From positions 1 to 64,000 of the forward strand of contig NZ_BMSX01000012.1 of NCBI RefSeq assembly GCF_014649375.1: 64,000 nucleotides of DNA. Direction: 5' to 3'. Positions 24,692 through 33,226 of the stretch are shown here, in pieces. Position 1 is the stretch's first letter. Each line of letters begins with the position of its first letter. The position numbers and the translations under genes are program-made. The notes under the pieces are model-generated. The model saw only the letters and a program-made list of their open reading frames with translations. It was not told the origin of the DNA and made no database searches. This stretch comes from Streptomyces aurantiogriseus (GTDB taxonomy: Bacteria > Actinomycetota > Actinomycetes > Streptomycetales > Streptomycetaceae).

Positions 24692-26265
24692 GACGCGTCC
24701 TTGTCGCGAGGTGCGGAAGCGGTGCGGGAAGGGGCGAAGACGAGTGCGGCGACGATGCCGAGCGCGGTGACGCCGACCCCGGTGGTCATCGCGGGACCCA
24801 AGCCGTCGACGAACGCGCCGCGAGCGGCGTCGGCGAAGGTCGGCCCGGCCTCCCCAGGCAGATGCCGGGCGACCGCGAGTGCCGTACCGAGGGACTCCTG
24901 GGCGGAGGAGAGCAGGTCGGGCGGCAGGTCGGAGCTGTGCGGATCCGCGGCGAGGGCGCTGCGGTAGTGGTCGGAGAGCAGGCTGCCGCTGACGGCGACA
25001 CCGGTCGCCGCGCCGAGCTGGATGGAGGCGGTGTTGGTGGCCGATCCGACGCCGAGGTCCCTGTCGGGCAGTGAGCCGACGATCGCGTCGCTGGTGGACG
25101 TGATGACGAATCCGGCACCCGCGCCGAGAAGAACCATCGCCGTCAGGACCCGCCCGTACCCGTCACCGGGACTGGTCGTACCCAGGACCGCAGCCGACGC
25201 GAGCAGCAGAGCGAGTCCGGCTGCCGCCACCGTCCGCAGCCCGACGCGCGGCAGCAGTACACCCGCCAGCGGCCCGGCGACCAGGAGCGCCAGTGCCGCC
25301 GGCCCCAGCCGTAGACCGGTCTGCCCCGCGCTGTAGTCGAGGACGAACTGCAGGTACTGCACAACCACGAAGAGCGTGCCGATGAGCGCGAACGCGCCTG
25401 CCAGTATGAGCACGTCGCCGACCGCGAGAGCTCGATGGCGGAAGATCCGCAACGGCAGCATCGGGGCGGCGCTGCGCCGCTGCCAGGTCACGAACGCGCC
25501 GAGCAGCAGTGCACCCGCCGCGAAGGAGAGGAGGACGGCGGAGCTGGTCCAGCCCCGGTCCGGGCCTTCGATCACGGCCCAGAGCACGCTCGCGACGGCT
25601 GCCACGGACAACATGGCACCCGACCAGTCCAGTCGCCGGGCTTCCCGCGCACGTGAGTTCGGCACCAGGAAGGCGGCCGCAGCCAGGCCGGCGAGCCCGA
25701 TCGGCAGGTTGATCAGGAACACCGAGCCCCACCAGAAGCCGCTGAGCAGCCAGCCGCCGACCATCGGCCCGATTACGGTGCCCACGCCCACCGCCGCCGA
25801 CCAGATGCCTATCGCCTTGGTGCGCTCGGCACCCTGCGGGAAGACGTGCCCGATGATCGCGAGCGTCGCGGGCATGATCAGCGCCTCGCCGACCCCCATC
25901 GCCCCGCGCGCCACGACCAGTGCTGTGACGGAGCCCGCGTACGCGGCGGCCACGGAGGCGGCCGTGAAGAGGGCCAGTCCGGCCATGAAGACCCACTTGC
26001 GGCCCAGCCGGTCGGCGAGAGCGCCGCAGAACAGCACCAGGCTGCCGGACATCAGCAGGTAGCTGTCGACGATCCACTGCAACTGGCTGGTGGACGCGCC
26101 CAGTTCACTCACCAGGGTCGGCAGGGCGACGTTCAGCACGGTGGTGTCCAGGCCCACCAGTAGCAGGCTCACGCTGAGCACGGCCAGGGTGAGCCACCGC
26201 CGTTCGGTGCCGGGCGGAGCCCCGGATCCCAACGGTGAAGTGGCGGTGGAGGCAGTCGAAGACAC
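24688..26265 (-). CDS. MFS multidrug efflux transporter (DHA2/EmrB type)
   Basis: 525 residues, 14-helix type. Helix 1 region VSLLLVGLDTTVLNVALPTL, motif A GALADRLGRKWVFMAGLALF and motif C-like GTVIGPMVGGWLLSG are clear. The C-terminal part contains a hydrophilic loop (HSSDLPPDLLSSAQESLG) typical of QacA/LfrA-like members. The start is GTG with GGAG 5 nt upstream. First gene of a two-gene exporter operon divergent from tetR, the classical layout for TetR-repressed efflux. Confidence 0.88.
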   Translation of the reverse strand: MSSTASTATSPLGSGAPPGTERRWLTLAVLSVSLLLVGLDTTVLNVALPTLVSELGASTSQLQWIVDSYLLMSGSLVLFCGALADRLGRKWVFMAGLALFTAASVAAAYAGSVTALVVARGAMGVGEALIMPATLAIIGHVFPQGAERTKAIGIWSAAVGVGTVIGPMVGGWLLSGFWWGSVFLINLPIGLAGLAAAAFLVPNSRAREARRLDWSGAMLSVAAVASVLWAVIEGPDRGWTSSAVLLSFAAGALLLGAFVTWQRRSAAPMLPLRIFRHRALAVGDVLILAGAFALIGTLFVVVQYLQFVLDYSAGQTGLRLGPAALALLVAGPLAGVLLPRVGLRTVAAAGLALLLASAAVLGTTSPGDGYGRVLTAMVLLGAGAGFVITSTSDAIVGSLPDRDLGVGSATNTASIQLGAATGVAVSGSLLSDHYRSALAADPHSSDLPPDLLSSAQESLGTALAVARHLPGEAGPTFADAARGAFVDGLGPAMTTGVGVTALGIVAALVFAPSRTASAPRDKDAS

Positions 26266-26313
26266 GCGGTCTCCTCACGGACAGGGACGGATGCAGCGAG
26301 GCACCCGCCCGCA

Positions 26314-26356
26314 ACTGAACTGTACGGCTCAGTACATATGAACTCAACTGTTCAGT
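26314..26356. promoter_or_regulatory. Operators between the MFS operon and tetR
   Basis: TGTAC-6-GTACA at 26321-26336 and ACTGAAC / GTTCAGT at 26314-26320 / 26350-26356 are nested inverted repeats in the divergent promoter. TAAGAT (26369-26374) is a fitting -10 for tetR. Occupation by the TetR product would block both directions. Confidence 0.6.
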
Positions 26357-26380
26357 TCAGTCAATTGCTAAGATCGGCCC

Positions 26381-27031
26381 ATGAGCGTGGACAGCGGCAA
26401 ACAGCCCCCCAGCGGCCCCCGCGCCGAACTGAAACGCCAGGCCATCGTCCGAGCAGCGCGTGAGCTCTTCTTGCGCGACGGCTTCGGCGTGGGGATGGAC
26501 GCCATCGCCGCGGAGGCGGGCGTGTCCAAGGTGACGGTGTACAACCACTTCGGCAGCAAGGAAGCGCTGTTCACCGCAGTCATCACGAGCGCGCTCGACG
26601 AGCCTCTCGGCCACGCCTCCTCAGCGGCGCTCGAAGGACTGCCCGAGGCCGAGGACCTGCGCGGGGCCCTGATCGACGCCGCCCGCACCTGGGTGGACGC
26701 CGTCAGGACGAACAAGGACGTCATCGCCCTGCGCAACCTGGTCGCCGCCGAGCAGCACCGCTTCCCCGAACTCGGACGGGCCTGGCACGGCCATGGTCCG
26801 GAGGGTCACCACCCGGCCGTCGCAGGCGCCCTGCGCGCGCTCGCGGACCAGGGCCGCCTGGTCATCCCCGACCTGGAGGCCGCGATCATCCAGCTCTACG
26901 CGCTGGTGGTCTTCCCCCACATGGTCTTCAGCACCTACGGCACCCACATCGAGGACAGCCTCACGGACCGCCTCATTGTCAGCGGAGTGGACATGTTTCT
27001 CGGGCACTACGGGCCGGGGCGGGACTGCTGA
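26381..27031 (+). CDS. TetR-family regulator of the divergent MFS operon
   Basis: 216 residues. The N-terminal HTH is clear: LKRQAIVRAARELFLRDGFG, MDAIAAEAGVSKVTVYNHFG then SKEALF. The C-terminal ligand domain (about 75-205) resembles the TetR_C_33/AefR-like type, with WVDAVRTNKDVIALRNLVAA. The -10 element ends 7 nt before the ATG, so the mRNA is probably leaderless. It presumably represses itself and the two exporters until a substrate drug binds. Confidence 0.88.
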   Translation: MSVDSGKQPPSGPRAELKRQAIVRAARELFLRDGFGVGMDAIAAEAGVSKVTVYNHFGSKEALFTAVITSALDEPLGHASSAALEGLPEAEDLRGALIDAARTWVDAVRTNKDVIALRNLVAAEQHRFPELGRAWHGHGPEGHHPAVAGALRALADQGRLVIPDLEAAIIQLYALVVFPHMVFSTYGTHIEDSLTDRLIVSGVDMFLGHYGPGRDC

Positions 27032-27045
27032 GAAGTCCCGCCCCG
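27015..27045. terminator. Bidirectional hairpin between tetR and the multicopper oxidase
   Basis: CGGGGCGGGACT (27015-27026) pairs with AGTCCCGCCCCG (27034-27045). It overlaps the tetR stop codon and lies 18 nt past the end of the converging multicopper oxidase gene. Confidence 0.75.
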
Positions 27046-27062
27046 AACCGCGATGCGGAGGC

Positions 27063-28703
27063 TCAGGCCCCGTAGGCCACGAGCGCCATCATCCCGGCCT
27101 CGCCGTGGTAGGCGTTGTGGCAGTGCAGCATCCACTGGCCTGGGTTGTCCGCGTCGAAGATGACGGACACCTTCTTCTTGGGCAGCACGATGGTGGTGTC
27201 CTTGCGGGGGCCGGTGCTGCCGACCTGGTAGGTGTGGCCGTGCAGGTGCATCGGGTGCCACATGTCGCTGCTGTTGACGAAGTCGAGGCGGACACGCTGG
27301 CCCTCCTCGACGAGCAGCGGGTTCGCGGTCGGGTTGGCCATGTCGTACCGCTTGCCGTTGACGGCCCAGTCGTACTTGGCCATGGTGCCGGTCAGTTCGA
27401 TGCGGTGGACCCGGTCCGCCTTCTTCGCGTCCAGCCGTACGTCGTCGGCAGCGCGCAGCTGAGAAGCGGTCACGATCAGGCCGTCGAGTTCGGCCGGTCG
27501 TACGGTCGGCTTCGGCGCGCTTCCCGATCCGGTGCGCATCAGGGCCATGCCGCTGGTGTCCTTGCCCTCGGCGAGCGCGATGAGCGGGAAGACGCCGTCG
27601 CCGAGGGTGACCAGGACGTCGTATCGCTCGCCCATGCCGACCAGTAGCGCGTCGACCTGCCGGTGTTCGACGGGGAAGCCGTCGGTGTGGGTGATGGTCA
27701 GCGTGTGGCCGCCGAGCGCCACCCGGTAGGCGGTGTCGCCGCCCGCATTGATGATCCGCAGGCGGACGCGCTTGCCGGGCTTGCCGGTGTAGACGGCCGG
27801 CTCGTTCGGCACTCGCCCGTTGATCAGGTGGTACGGGTACTTCACGTCTCCGGCGTCGCCGCCGAGCAGCTCGCTGGTGGCGCCCATGAGCATGAACCTC
27901 ATCGACATGCCATCCCCGGAGGACGCGGACGGCGAGGCCGTCGTCGCGTCCATGCCGGAGCCGCTCATGTCCATCCCGCCCATGTGCCCCATGTCATGAC
28001 CGGACGAGTCGGCTGAGTCGGAGGGAGTGGATGCGTCGCCGGAATCGCCCATGTCCATGCCGCCCATGCCCTGCCTGAGTTCGGCGAAGGCTTCGTCGGG
28101 CGTGCCGGTCACACCGTCGAGCCAGTCGTCGAGGACGACGACCCACTCGTCGTCGTACGACAGCGGCTCCTTGGGGTCCTCGACGATCAGCGGCGCGTAC
28201 AGGCCGCGGTCGAGCTGGACGCCGACGTGCGGGTGGAAGAAGTACGTCCCGGGCGCGTCGGCGATGAAGCGGTACGTGAAGTTGGACCCGGCTCGCACGG
28301 CGCTCTGGGTGACCGGCGGTACGCCGTCCATGTCGCTTCGCAGCGCGATGCCATGCCAGTGGATGGACGTCGTGGTCCTGTCGGGCAGCTGGTTGGACAG
28401 TTCGGCGGCGAGGGTGTCGCCAGAGGAGATCCGGATCTCCTTGCCGGGAGCCTGGCCGCTGAAGGCCCAGGACTTGACCATGGTGCCGCCGCCCAGGTCG
28501 AGTGTGGCGGGCGCGGCGGTCAGGTTGAGGCGGTGCACCCGGCCCGTACTGCTCCGCTTCTTCTCCGTGCGGGCGACCTGAGAACCGGAAGGGCTGAGGA
28601 GGGAGGGGCTGGTGGACGCGTCGTTGCTGCAGGCGGCGAGCAGGCCGGTACCTGCCGCTCCCAGTCCGGCGAGCAGGACGGAACGACGATTGATGCTGTT
28701 CAC
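27063..28703 (-). CDS. Multicopper oxidase, Tat-exported lipoprotein with Met-rich insert
   Basis: 546 residues. The N-terminus (NSINRRSVLLAGLGAAGTGL then LAACSND) is a Tat signal with a lipobox. Copper ligands are in IHWHGIALR, YFFHPHV, HPMHLHGHTYQV and MLHCHNAYHGEAGMM, covering T1 and T2/T3 sites. A Met/His/Asp-rich insertion (about 215-275, GMGGMDMGDSG, HDMGHMGGMDMSGSGMD) resembles the Cu(I)-binding inserts of CueO-like cuprous oxidases. It probably detoxifies Cu(I) outside the membrane. The GTG at 28703 has GAGG upstream; the frame to 28841 has no signals. Confidence 0.92.
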   Translation of the reverse strand: MNSINRRSVLLAGLGAAGTGLLAACSNDASTSPSLLSPSGSQVARTEKKRSSTGRVHRLNLTAAPATLDLGGGTMVKSWAFSGQAPGKEIRISSGDTLAAELSNQLPDRTTTSIHWHGIALRSDMDGVPPVTQSAVRAGSNFTYRFIADAPGTYFFHPHVGVQLDRGLYAPLIVEDPKEPLSYDDEWVVVLDDWLDGVTGTPDEAFAELRQGMGGMDMGDSGDASTPSDSADSSGHDMGHMGGMDMSGSGMDATTASPSASSGDGMSMRFMLMGATSELLGGDAGDVKYPYHLINGRVPNEPAVYTGKPGKRVRLRIINAGGDTAYRVALGGHTLTITHTDGFPVEHRQVDALLVGMGERYDVLVTLGDGVFPLIALAEGKDTSGMALMRTGSGSAPKPTVRPAELDGLIVTASQLRAADDVRLDAKKADRVHRIELTGTMAKYDWAVNGKRYDMANPTANPLLVEEGQRVRLDFVNSSDMWHPMHLHGHTYQVGSTGPRKDTTIVLPKKKVSVIFDADNPGQWMLHCHNAYHGEAGMMALVAYGA

Positions 28704-28797
28704 GAAAGGTCCTCTTCTCGATACGCGATAGGCGTTGGGGGTGGCCCGGACACGGCTCGCCGGCGTCGCGGGGACGCGGGAAGCCGTGGGGCGCGGC

Positions 28798-29229
28798 CTA
28801 TATGCGCAGTTGAGAGAGGACAGACAGATCGGGTGGCGCACGATTCACGGATTGTGCGATGTCCACGCCCGCGAGAGCCGCGATCTGAGTCGGGAAGGTC
28901 GAGGCGGGTGACTCGGACGGTGCGGTGAGCTGTACGGCGTTGACGCCGACGGCGGTGCAGAGCTGCATACCCATGGAAGGGCAGTCGGCGCTGCCGGAGT
29001 CGTTCGCCGAAACGCCGGTTCCTCGTGAGCCCGTGTGGGAGTGGGCGGCAGGAACCGAGGCAGATCCCGACATGGCGTGCGCTGTGGCTGCCGGCTCTGA
29101 GGTGATCGGCGCGTCGGGCAGCTCGTGGTGCAGGAGTACCGCGAGCACGGCGCACAGCGCGACGAGCAGGCCGCGTATCCAGCGCGCAGCGCCGCCGGTC
29201 CGGGGCCAAGGCAACACTCGTACCGTCAT
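28798..29229 (-). CDS. DUF6153-like membrane-anchored protein (paralogue 1)
   Basis: 143 residues: one N-terminal transmembrane segment (WIRGLLVALCAVLAVLLHHE), an exported Ser/Ala-rich region with His pairs and two Cys, and the C-terminal signature PPDLSVLSQLRI. The same end recurs in the proteins at 29479 and 36390. Function is unknown; the copper context and the CsoR-like site at 29272-29288, about 45 nt upstream, suggest copper response. It is one gene upstream of the multicopper oxidase in the same direction, 94 nt apart, so an operon is possible. Confidence 0.7.
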   Translation of the reverse strand: MTVRVLPWPRTGGAARWIRGLLVALCAVLAVLLHHELPDAPITSEPAATAHAMSGSASVPAAHSHTGSRGTGVSANDSGSADCPSMGMQLCTAVGVNAVQLTAPSESPASTFPTQIAALAGVDIAQSVNRAPPDLSVLSQLRI

Positions 29230-29271
29230 CACGCGAGCGTCCGTACTTCCTGAGAGCGGGGACGGCTCACT

Positions 29272-29288
29272 ATACCCCGTACGGGTAT
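29272..29288. promoter_or_regulatory. CsoR-like operator (variant)
   Basis: ATACCC and GGGTAT arms around CGTAC: ATACCCCGTACGGGTAT. Located between the divergent DUF6153-like genes at 29229 (minus) and 29479 (plus), it could serve both and the downstream multicopper oxidase. Confidence 0.6.
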
Positions 29289-29478
29289 CTGCGTCCTGCT
29301 CGGAGCTCGAGCTGCCCACCTTCGAATCGAACGCTGTGCTGCTCTCGTTCGCGGCCGAGACGAGGTTGGCTGAGCTGGCCCGGCCCTCCGGCCGAGGGCG
29401 GCATGGGTAGGGTGAGACGACCAAGGACAACCATCAGCGCCTGATACAGGCATCGGGCAAAACGGTAGGGGCGGGCCT

Positions 29479-29904
29479 GTGGGCGGCGGTATGAAGGCGA
29501 GCGGCGTCGCCGTGCGTCTTGTGCTGTTGGCCCTGTTGCTGCTCGGCGTCGGTGTGCTGCACACACTGAGCCATGCCGGAGCCCACGGAGGCGTGTCGGC
29601 GCCCGTCATGGCCGCACACTCCCACGAGGCGCATGCCGTCACTGCCGAGGAAGCCCACGCTCCGCACGCCCCCTCCGCCGCCCACGCGAGTGTTGAGCCG
29701 CAGGAGCCGCCGCACCGCGCGCATGCCGAGGGGGCGACGGCGTCAGACTGCTTCGCGCTGATCCCGGGTGGGTCAGGGCTGGCGCCGCCGCCCTGCACTG
29801 CCGTGTCGAGCGGCGCCATGGGCCTCGGTGTATTCACGGCCAATGCGGTCCAGGACCCCGGCGGAGGTCCGGCACTGGCGCAGCTGTCGGTGCTGCGGAT
29901 TTAG
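29479..29904 (+). CDS. DUF6153-like membrane-anchored His-rich protein (paralogue 2)
   Basis: 141 residues: a transmembrane helix (LVLLALLLLGVGVLHTLSHA), a His-rich exported stretch (about 30-85, including SHEAHAVTAEEAHAPHAP), two Cys, and the shared C-terminal ending ALAQLSVLRI. The start is GTG 29479 with AGGGG upstream; ATG 29491 is also possible. Divergent from paralogue 1 across a CsoR-like palindrome. Metal binding by the His cluster is inference. Confidence 0.7.
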   Translation: MGGGMKASGVAVRLVLLALLLLGVGVLHTLSHAGAHGGVSAPVMAAHSHEAHAVTAEEAHAPHAPSAAHASVEPQEPPHRAHAEGATASDCFALIPGGSGLAPPPCTAVSSGAMGLGVFTANAVQDPGGGPALAQLSVLRI

Positions 29905-30054
29905 GCCGACGGTGACCTCGCGCGCACCCAGGGGGTGTGCCGCGAAGGTGGACCGAGCCTTCTCGGCCCGGTGCACCCATCTCCCGTTCACCGTCCACGC
30001 TCCACGGGCCGACCCGTGCACCCGCATGCCGGTCCACGCTGAAAGGCGTCCTCC

Positions 30055-30894
30055 TTGTCCCAGCACCACCTCGACAACCGCACCGCCGTACCCGCGCCGA
30101 GACGTGCTCCACACGCACAAGAGCGCTACGGCACGGCTTCTCGCCAGCCCGTCCACACGCGAGACTCCGCCGGACCGGAAACAGAGCCGAGCCCCTCCCC
30201 GGGAGGTCGCGCGGAGCGGCGACGGGGCCGCCGTCGTGCGCAGAAGCGCACGCCTCTGCTCGGCAACTACATCGGCTACGCCGCCACGTTTGTCGGAGCC
30301 GGACTCATAAGTGGCGCCATCGTGCACCATCCGCTGGATCCCGCCCGCTACACCCTCATCGCTGTCGCCGGCGCGGCGGTCTTCCTCTTCGCCACCGTCC
30401 TCAACGAGTTCGTCCTCACCAAGCGGCGCCCTGGTGCCACCAGGGTCCTGGGCATCGTGACGGCTTCTCTTGCCTTGTCGTTCGGCATCGGCATGCTCAG
30501 CGGCGGACTTCAGCACTTCGAGGACTTTCCCGAACGCGCCGCTATGCTGATCCCCTTCGGGCTCGCCCTGTCATGGGTCGCTTACGTGCTACGGCACGAA
30601 CCCGCCCGCTGGCGCAGCATCGTTGGCCCGGCAGGCGTGCTGGTCCTGATCACCGCGGCCCTGGCCCTCGTCGGCCTGCGCGGCATCGCTGACGGGATGG
30701 CCGCCGAGTCGGGCGGCGGTGGGCACAGTCACGGCGAGGAGACCACCGGGGAGGCAGGGACGCCTGAGGAGGCGGATCAGGCTCACGACGCCAAGACGGA
30801 CAGTGGGACACCGGCCTCCAAGGACCCTGAGCGGACCGCAGGGCCCACCGAGGCCGAGGATGCCGCCCACGCCGACGACGGACACGGTCACTGA
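30055..30894 (+). CDS. Membrane protein with His-rich tail, TTG start
   Basis: 279 residues of unknown family. A basic/proline-rich N-terminus (about 1-65) precedes about five hydrophobic helices (LGNYIGYAATFVGAGLISGA, YTLIAVAGAAVFLFATVLNE, VLGIVTASLALSFGIGML, AAMLIPFGLALSWVAYVL, PAGVLVLITAALALVGLRG). The last ~65 residues are His/Glu/Asp-rich (HSHGEE near the start, DDGHGH at the end). AAAGG lies 8 nt before the TTG, and no ATG/GTG gives a full protein. Metal-related function is inferred from neighbours. Confidence 0.7.
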   Translation: MSQHHLDNRTAVPAPRRAPHAQERYGTASRQPVHTRDSAGPETEPSPSPGGRAERRRGRRRAQKRTPLLGNYIGYAATFVGAGLISGAIVHHPLDPARYTLIAVAGAAVFLFATVLNEFVLTKRRPGATRVLGIVTASLALSFGIGMLSGGLQHFEDFPERAAMLIPFGLALSWVAYVLRHEPARWRSIVGPAGVLVLITAALALVGLRGIADGMAAESGGGGHSHGEETTGEAGTPEEADQAHDAKTDSGTPASKDPERTAGPTEAEDAAHADDGHGH

Positions 30895-30968
30895 AGCCCG
30901 GCCGCGGCAGAAGCTGGGTTCTGTCCGGCGGTTCATGTGACCTTCCGGCCATGATCCGCTGACAGCCC

Positions 30969-31541
30969 CTAGCCCCGTCGGCCGCGGAAGCGCAGGCCGC
31001 CGCTTGCCGGGTGCAGGTCGACGGCCACGTCCGTGAAGCCGGCCTTCTTCAGGCGGGCCGGCAGTCCGGCCGGGTCCAGGGTGTTCATGGTGTTCCTGAA
31101 GTGGAGTAGCCGGAAGCGGAAGCCTGGCTGGCTGTCGCTGCCGGCGAAGGTGCCGCCGGGGCGCGGTACGCGGTGGGCCTCGGCGAAGATGCGGTCCTGA
31201 TGGGCGGCCGTGGGCACGTGGTGGAGCATCGTGAAGCAGACGACCGAGTCGAACGACGCGTCGGGCAGCGGCAGTTCGGCGCCGTCCGCGTGGAGAATGC
31301 GAGCGCACTCGCCCCACTGGTCCTGGAGCAGGTGGACGGTGTCCCGGTCGATCTCCGCGGCCGTCAGGCGGGGCACACGCTCCACGAGGACGCGGAGGTT
31401 GGCGCCGTAGCCGGGGCCGATCTCCAGGACGTCCTCGCCGAGGTCCACGTGTTCCAACGCCCAGGGCAGGATGTGGTCCTTCGTGGTCTGTGCCCACTTC
31501 TCGGAGCTGCAGAGCTTGCGGTGGGCTCGGTTCATCGGCAT
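30969..31541 (-). CDS. Class I SAM-dependent methyltransferase
   Basis: 190 residues of the UbiE/Coq5-like type. SAM site motif I is VDLGEDVLEIGPGYGANLRV; the acidic ribose-binding end of strand 2 is LTAAEIDRD; post-motifs are HADGAELPLPDASFDSVVCF and MLHHVPT. The substrate is unknown. Starts at 31541 (MPMNRAHRK) or 31535 are possible; the longer frame to 31844 overlaps the divergent AraC gene. It converges with the membrane protein at 30055. Confidence 0.8.
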   Translation of the reverse strand: MPMNRAHRKLCSSEKWAQTTKDHILPWALEHVDLGEDVLEIGPGYGANLRVLVERVPRLTAAEIDRDTVHLLQDQWGECARILHADGAELPLPDASFDSVVCFTMLHHVPTAAHQDRIFAEAHRVPRPGGTFAGSDSQPGFRFRLLHFRNTMNTLDPAGLPARLKKAGFTDVAVDLHPASGGLRFRGRRG

Positions 31542-31596
31542 AGGGCCGACGCTGGGCGGGCGGTGCGCTGTCCACCACGCGCCAGGCTGCCGACTC

Positions 31597-32449
31597 ATGT
31601 CGCGGAACGGACAGCAGCGGTACGGCCCGTACTCCACCGCGGGCATCGTCGTCGGCGACTTCACCATGCCGCGCGGCACCGTGTACTGCGCGCACTGGCA
31701 CCCTCTGCACCAACTCGCCTGGTCGCCGAAGGGGTAGCTGCGCGTCCGCAGCGACCAGGGGGTGTGGCTGTTGCCCCCCTCGCTGGCCTTGTGGATCCCC
31801 GCCGGCCTTCCGCATGCCACGGAGTCGGAGGGCGACGCCGTCATGCGCAGCGCCTACGTCGCCCCGGCGTGCTGCCCGCACATCGACTGGCGGGAGCCGA
31901 CCGTGCTGGCGGTCACGCCGCTGCTGCGCGCCCTCATCGACCACCTGGTCCGCACCGATCTGGCCGCCGACGCCCGCAACCGCGCCGAGGCCGTCCTGCT
32001 CGACGAACTGCACCCCGTGCCGGTGACCAGTGTCTCCGTGCCTGCACCCCGCGATGCCCGGGCCCGGGCGGTGGCCGAGCGGCTAAGCGCCAACCCTGCC
32101 GACGGCCGGACACTGGCGGCCTGGGGAACCGAGGTCGGCGCGAGCGCCCGCACCCTGGCCCGCCTCTTCGTCGCCGAGACGGGCCTCGCCTTCGGCCAGT
32201 GGCGCGAACGGCTGCGGATGCAGGCCGCGATGCCGTACCTGGCGGCGGGCCTGCCGATCGAGGCCGTGGCCGACCGGATTGGCTATGCCACGGCCAGCTC
32301 CTTCACGGCGGCCTTCCACCGGCTGGTGGGGGTCACGCCGAGGCAGTACTTCCCGGTCGGCTCCTGGGGCAGGTCAGGATCGTTCCGGGGCGGGGCTGCG
32401 GGCTCGGCTCGCTCAGGGGCAGCTCCCCGTGCGAAGACAATGCCTAGTG
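31597..32449 (+). pseudogene. AraC-family regulator interrupted by an in-frame amber codon
   Basis: One frame reads a cupin-like N-terminus (GIVVGDFTMPRGTVYCAHWH then PLHQLAWSPKG), a TAG at 31735-31737, then LRVRSDQGVWLLPPSLALWI then PAGLPHATE and a complete AraC HTH (TLAAWGTEVGASARTLARLF ... RIGYATASSFTAAFHRLVGV). No frameshift is needed, so a single nonsense codon separates sensor from DNA-binding part. A GTG at 31762 could still produce an N-truncated DNA-binding protein. The ancestral end is uncertain because the frame runs on into the neighbouring gene. Divergent from the methyltransferase. Confidence 0.7.
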
Positions 32450-33109
32450 CGGTCCATGGGCGGAGTGGTGCCCGTGGTGGTGCACCGGATGCGCGATGCC
32501 GTCGGTGCCCAGGGGGCCTTCCGACGCGTCGACGGCACTGCGTCGCACCCCGGTCAAGGTGAGCGTCACCAGCCGATGCACGGCGGCCTCGGACGGCAGG
32601 TCGCCGGCCGCGGTGAGGGCGTGCAGGCAGTAGCTCGCGAGTTCGCCGGGCGCGATGTCGTCGCGTACGACGCCGGCTTGGGCGCCGTCGGCCAGCAGCT
32701 CCTCGACCATGCCGTGGAGCCTCTGCTGCGCCTGGGCGACCTGGCGGTCTCGGTGCAGAAACGCCGCGAGGTCGCCGTCGTGGTGCTGCCGGGACGTGCG
32801 GGAGATGAGCGCGAACGCCCGAAGTACTGCTTCCAGGCGCTCACCGGCACCTTCGGCCCGGTCCCGGACCTCGGCCAAGTGGTCGAGGTGGTGGCCGATC
32901 TGCCGCTCATGCCAGGCGAGGAGGATCGCGTCGACGTCCGGGAAGTACTTGTACAGCGTCGCCCGGCCGATCCCGGAGTCCTTGGCGATCCGCGACATCG
33001 TCACCGACGTCAACCCGTGCTCGGCGACCAGCGTCGCGGTGGTTTGCAGGACTGCGTCCCGTACGGCGGCGCGGTGCGCGTCGATCGTCTCGTTCCAGAG
33101 CTTGGGCAC
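32444..33109 (-). CDS. TetR-family regulator with His-rich C-terminus
   Basis: 221 residues. HTH: AAVRDAVLQTTATLVAEHGL then TSVTMSRIAKDSGIGRATLY and KYFPDVDAI. The C-terminal domain is alpha-helical and ends in HPVHHHGHHSAHGPH, a probable metal-binding tail. GTG 33109 follows TATGCT (33121-33116) by 6 nt with TGTGTC 17 nt further upstream, so a leaderless start is likely; ATG 33145 is the alternative. Divergent from a methyltransferase, with a palindrome between them. Confidence 0.82.
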   Translation of the reverse strand: MPKLWNETIDAHRAAVRDAVLQTTATLVAEHGLTSVTMSRIAKDSGIGRATLYKYFPDVDAILLAWHERQIGHHLDHLAEVRDRAEGAGERLEAVLRAFALISRTSRQHHDGDLAAFLHRDRQVAQAQQRLHGMVEELLADGAQAGVVRDDIAPGELASYCLHALTAAGDLPSEAAVHRLVTLTLTGVRRSAVDASEGPLGTDGIAHPVHHHGHHSAHGPH

Positions 33110-33149
33110 GGTCCCAGCATACGGTCCGGCGCTGTCGTGACACATTGGA

Positions 33150-33178
33150 TTGACAGAGACATTGTGTCTCGATAAAGC
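33150..33178 (+). promoter_or_regulatory. Methyltransferase promoter with TetR operator
   Basis: Consensus TTGACA (33150-33155) is followed about 15-17 nt later by GATAAAG (33171-33177). GAGACA-TTG-TGTCTC (33156-33170), a perfect 6-bp dyad, fills the spacer. It is an obvious site for repression by the divergent TetR protein. Confidence 0.7.
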
Positions 33179-33226
33179 TGGGGTTGCTCGGGGACACCGG
33201 GCGATCAGGACAGACGGGAGAGCGGT

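Noticed and set aside
23222..24967. 581-codon plus-strand frame
   Set aside because: Antisense to two clear MFS genes; composition is charged and repetitive as expected for a shadow frame.
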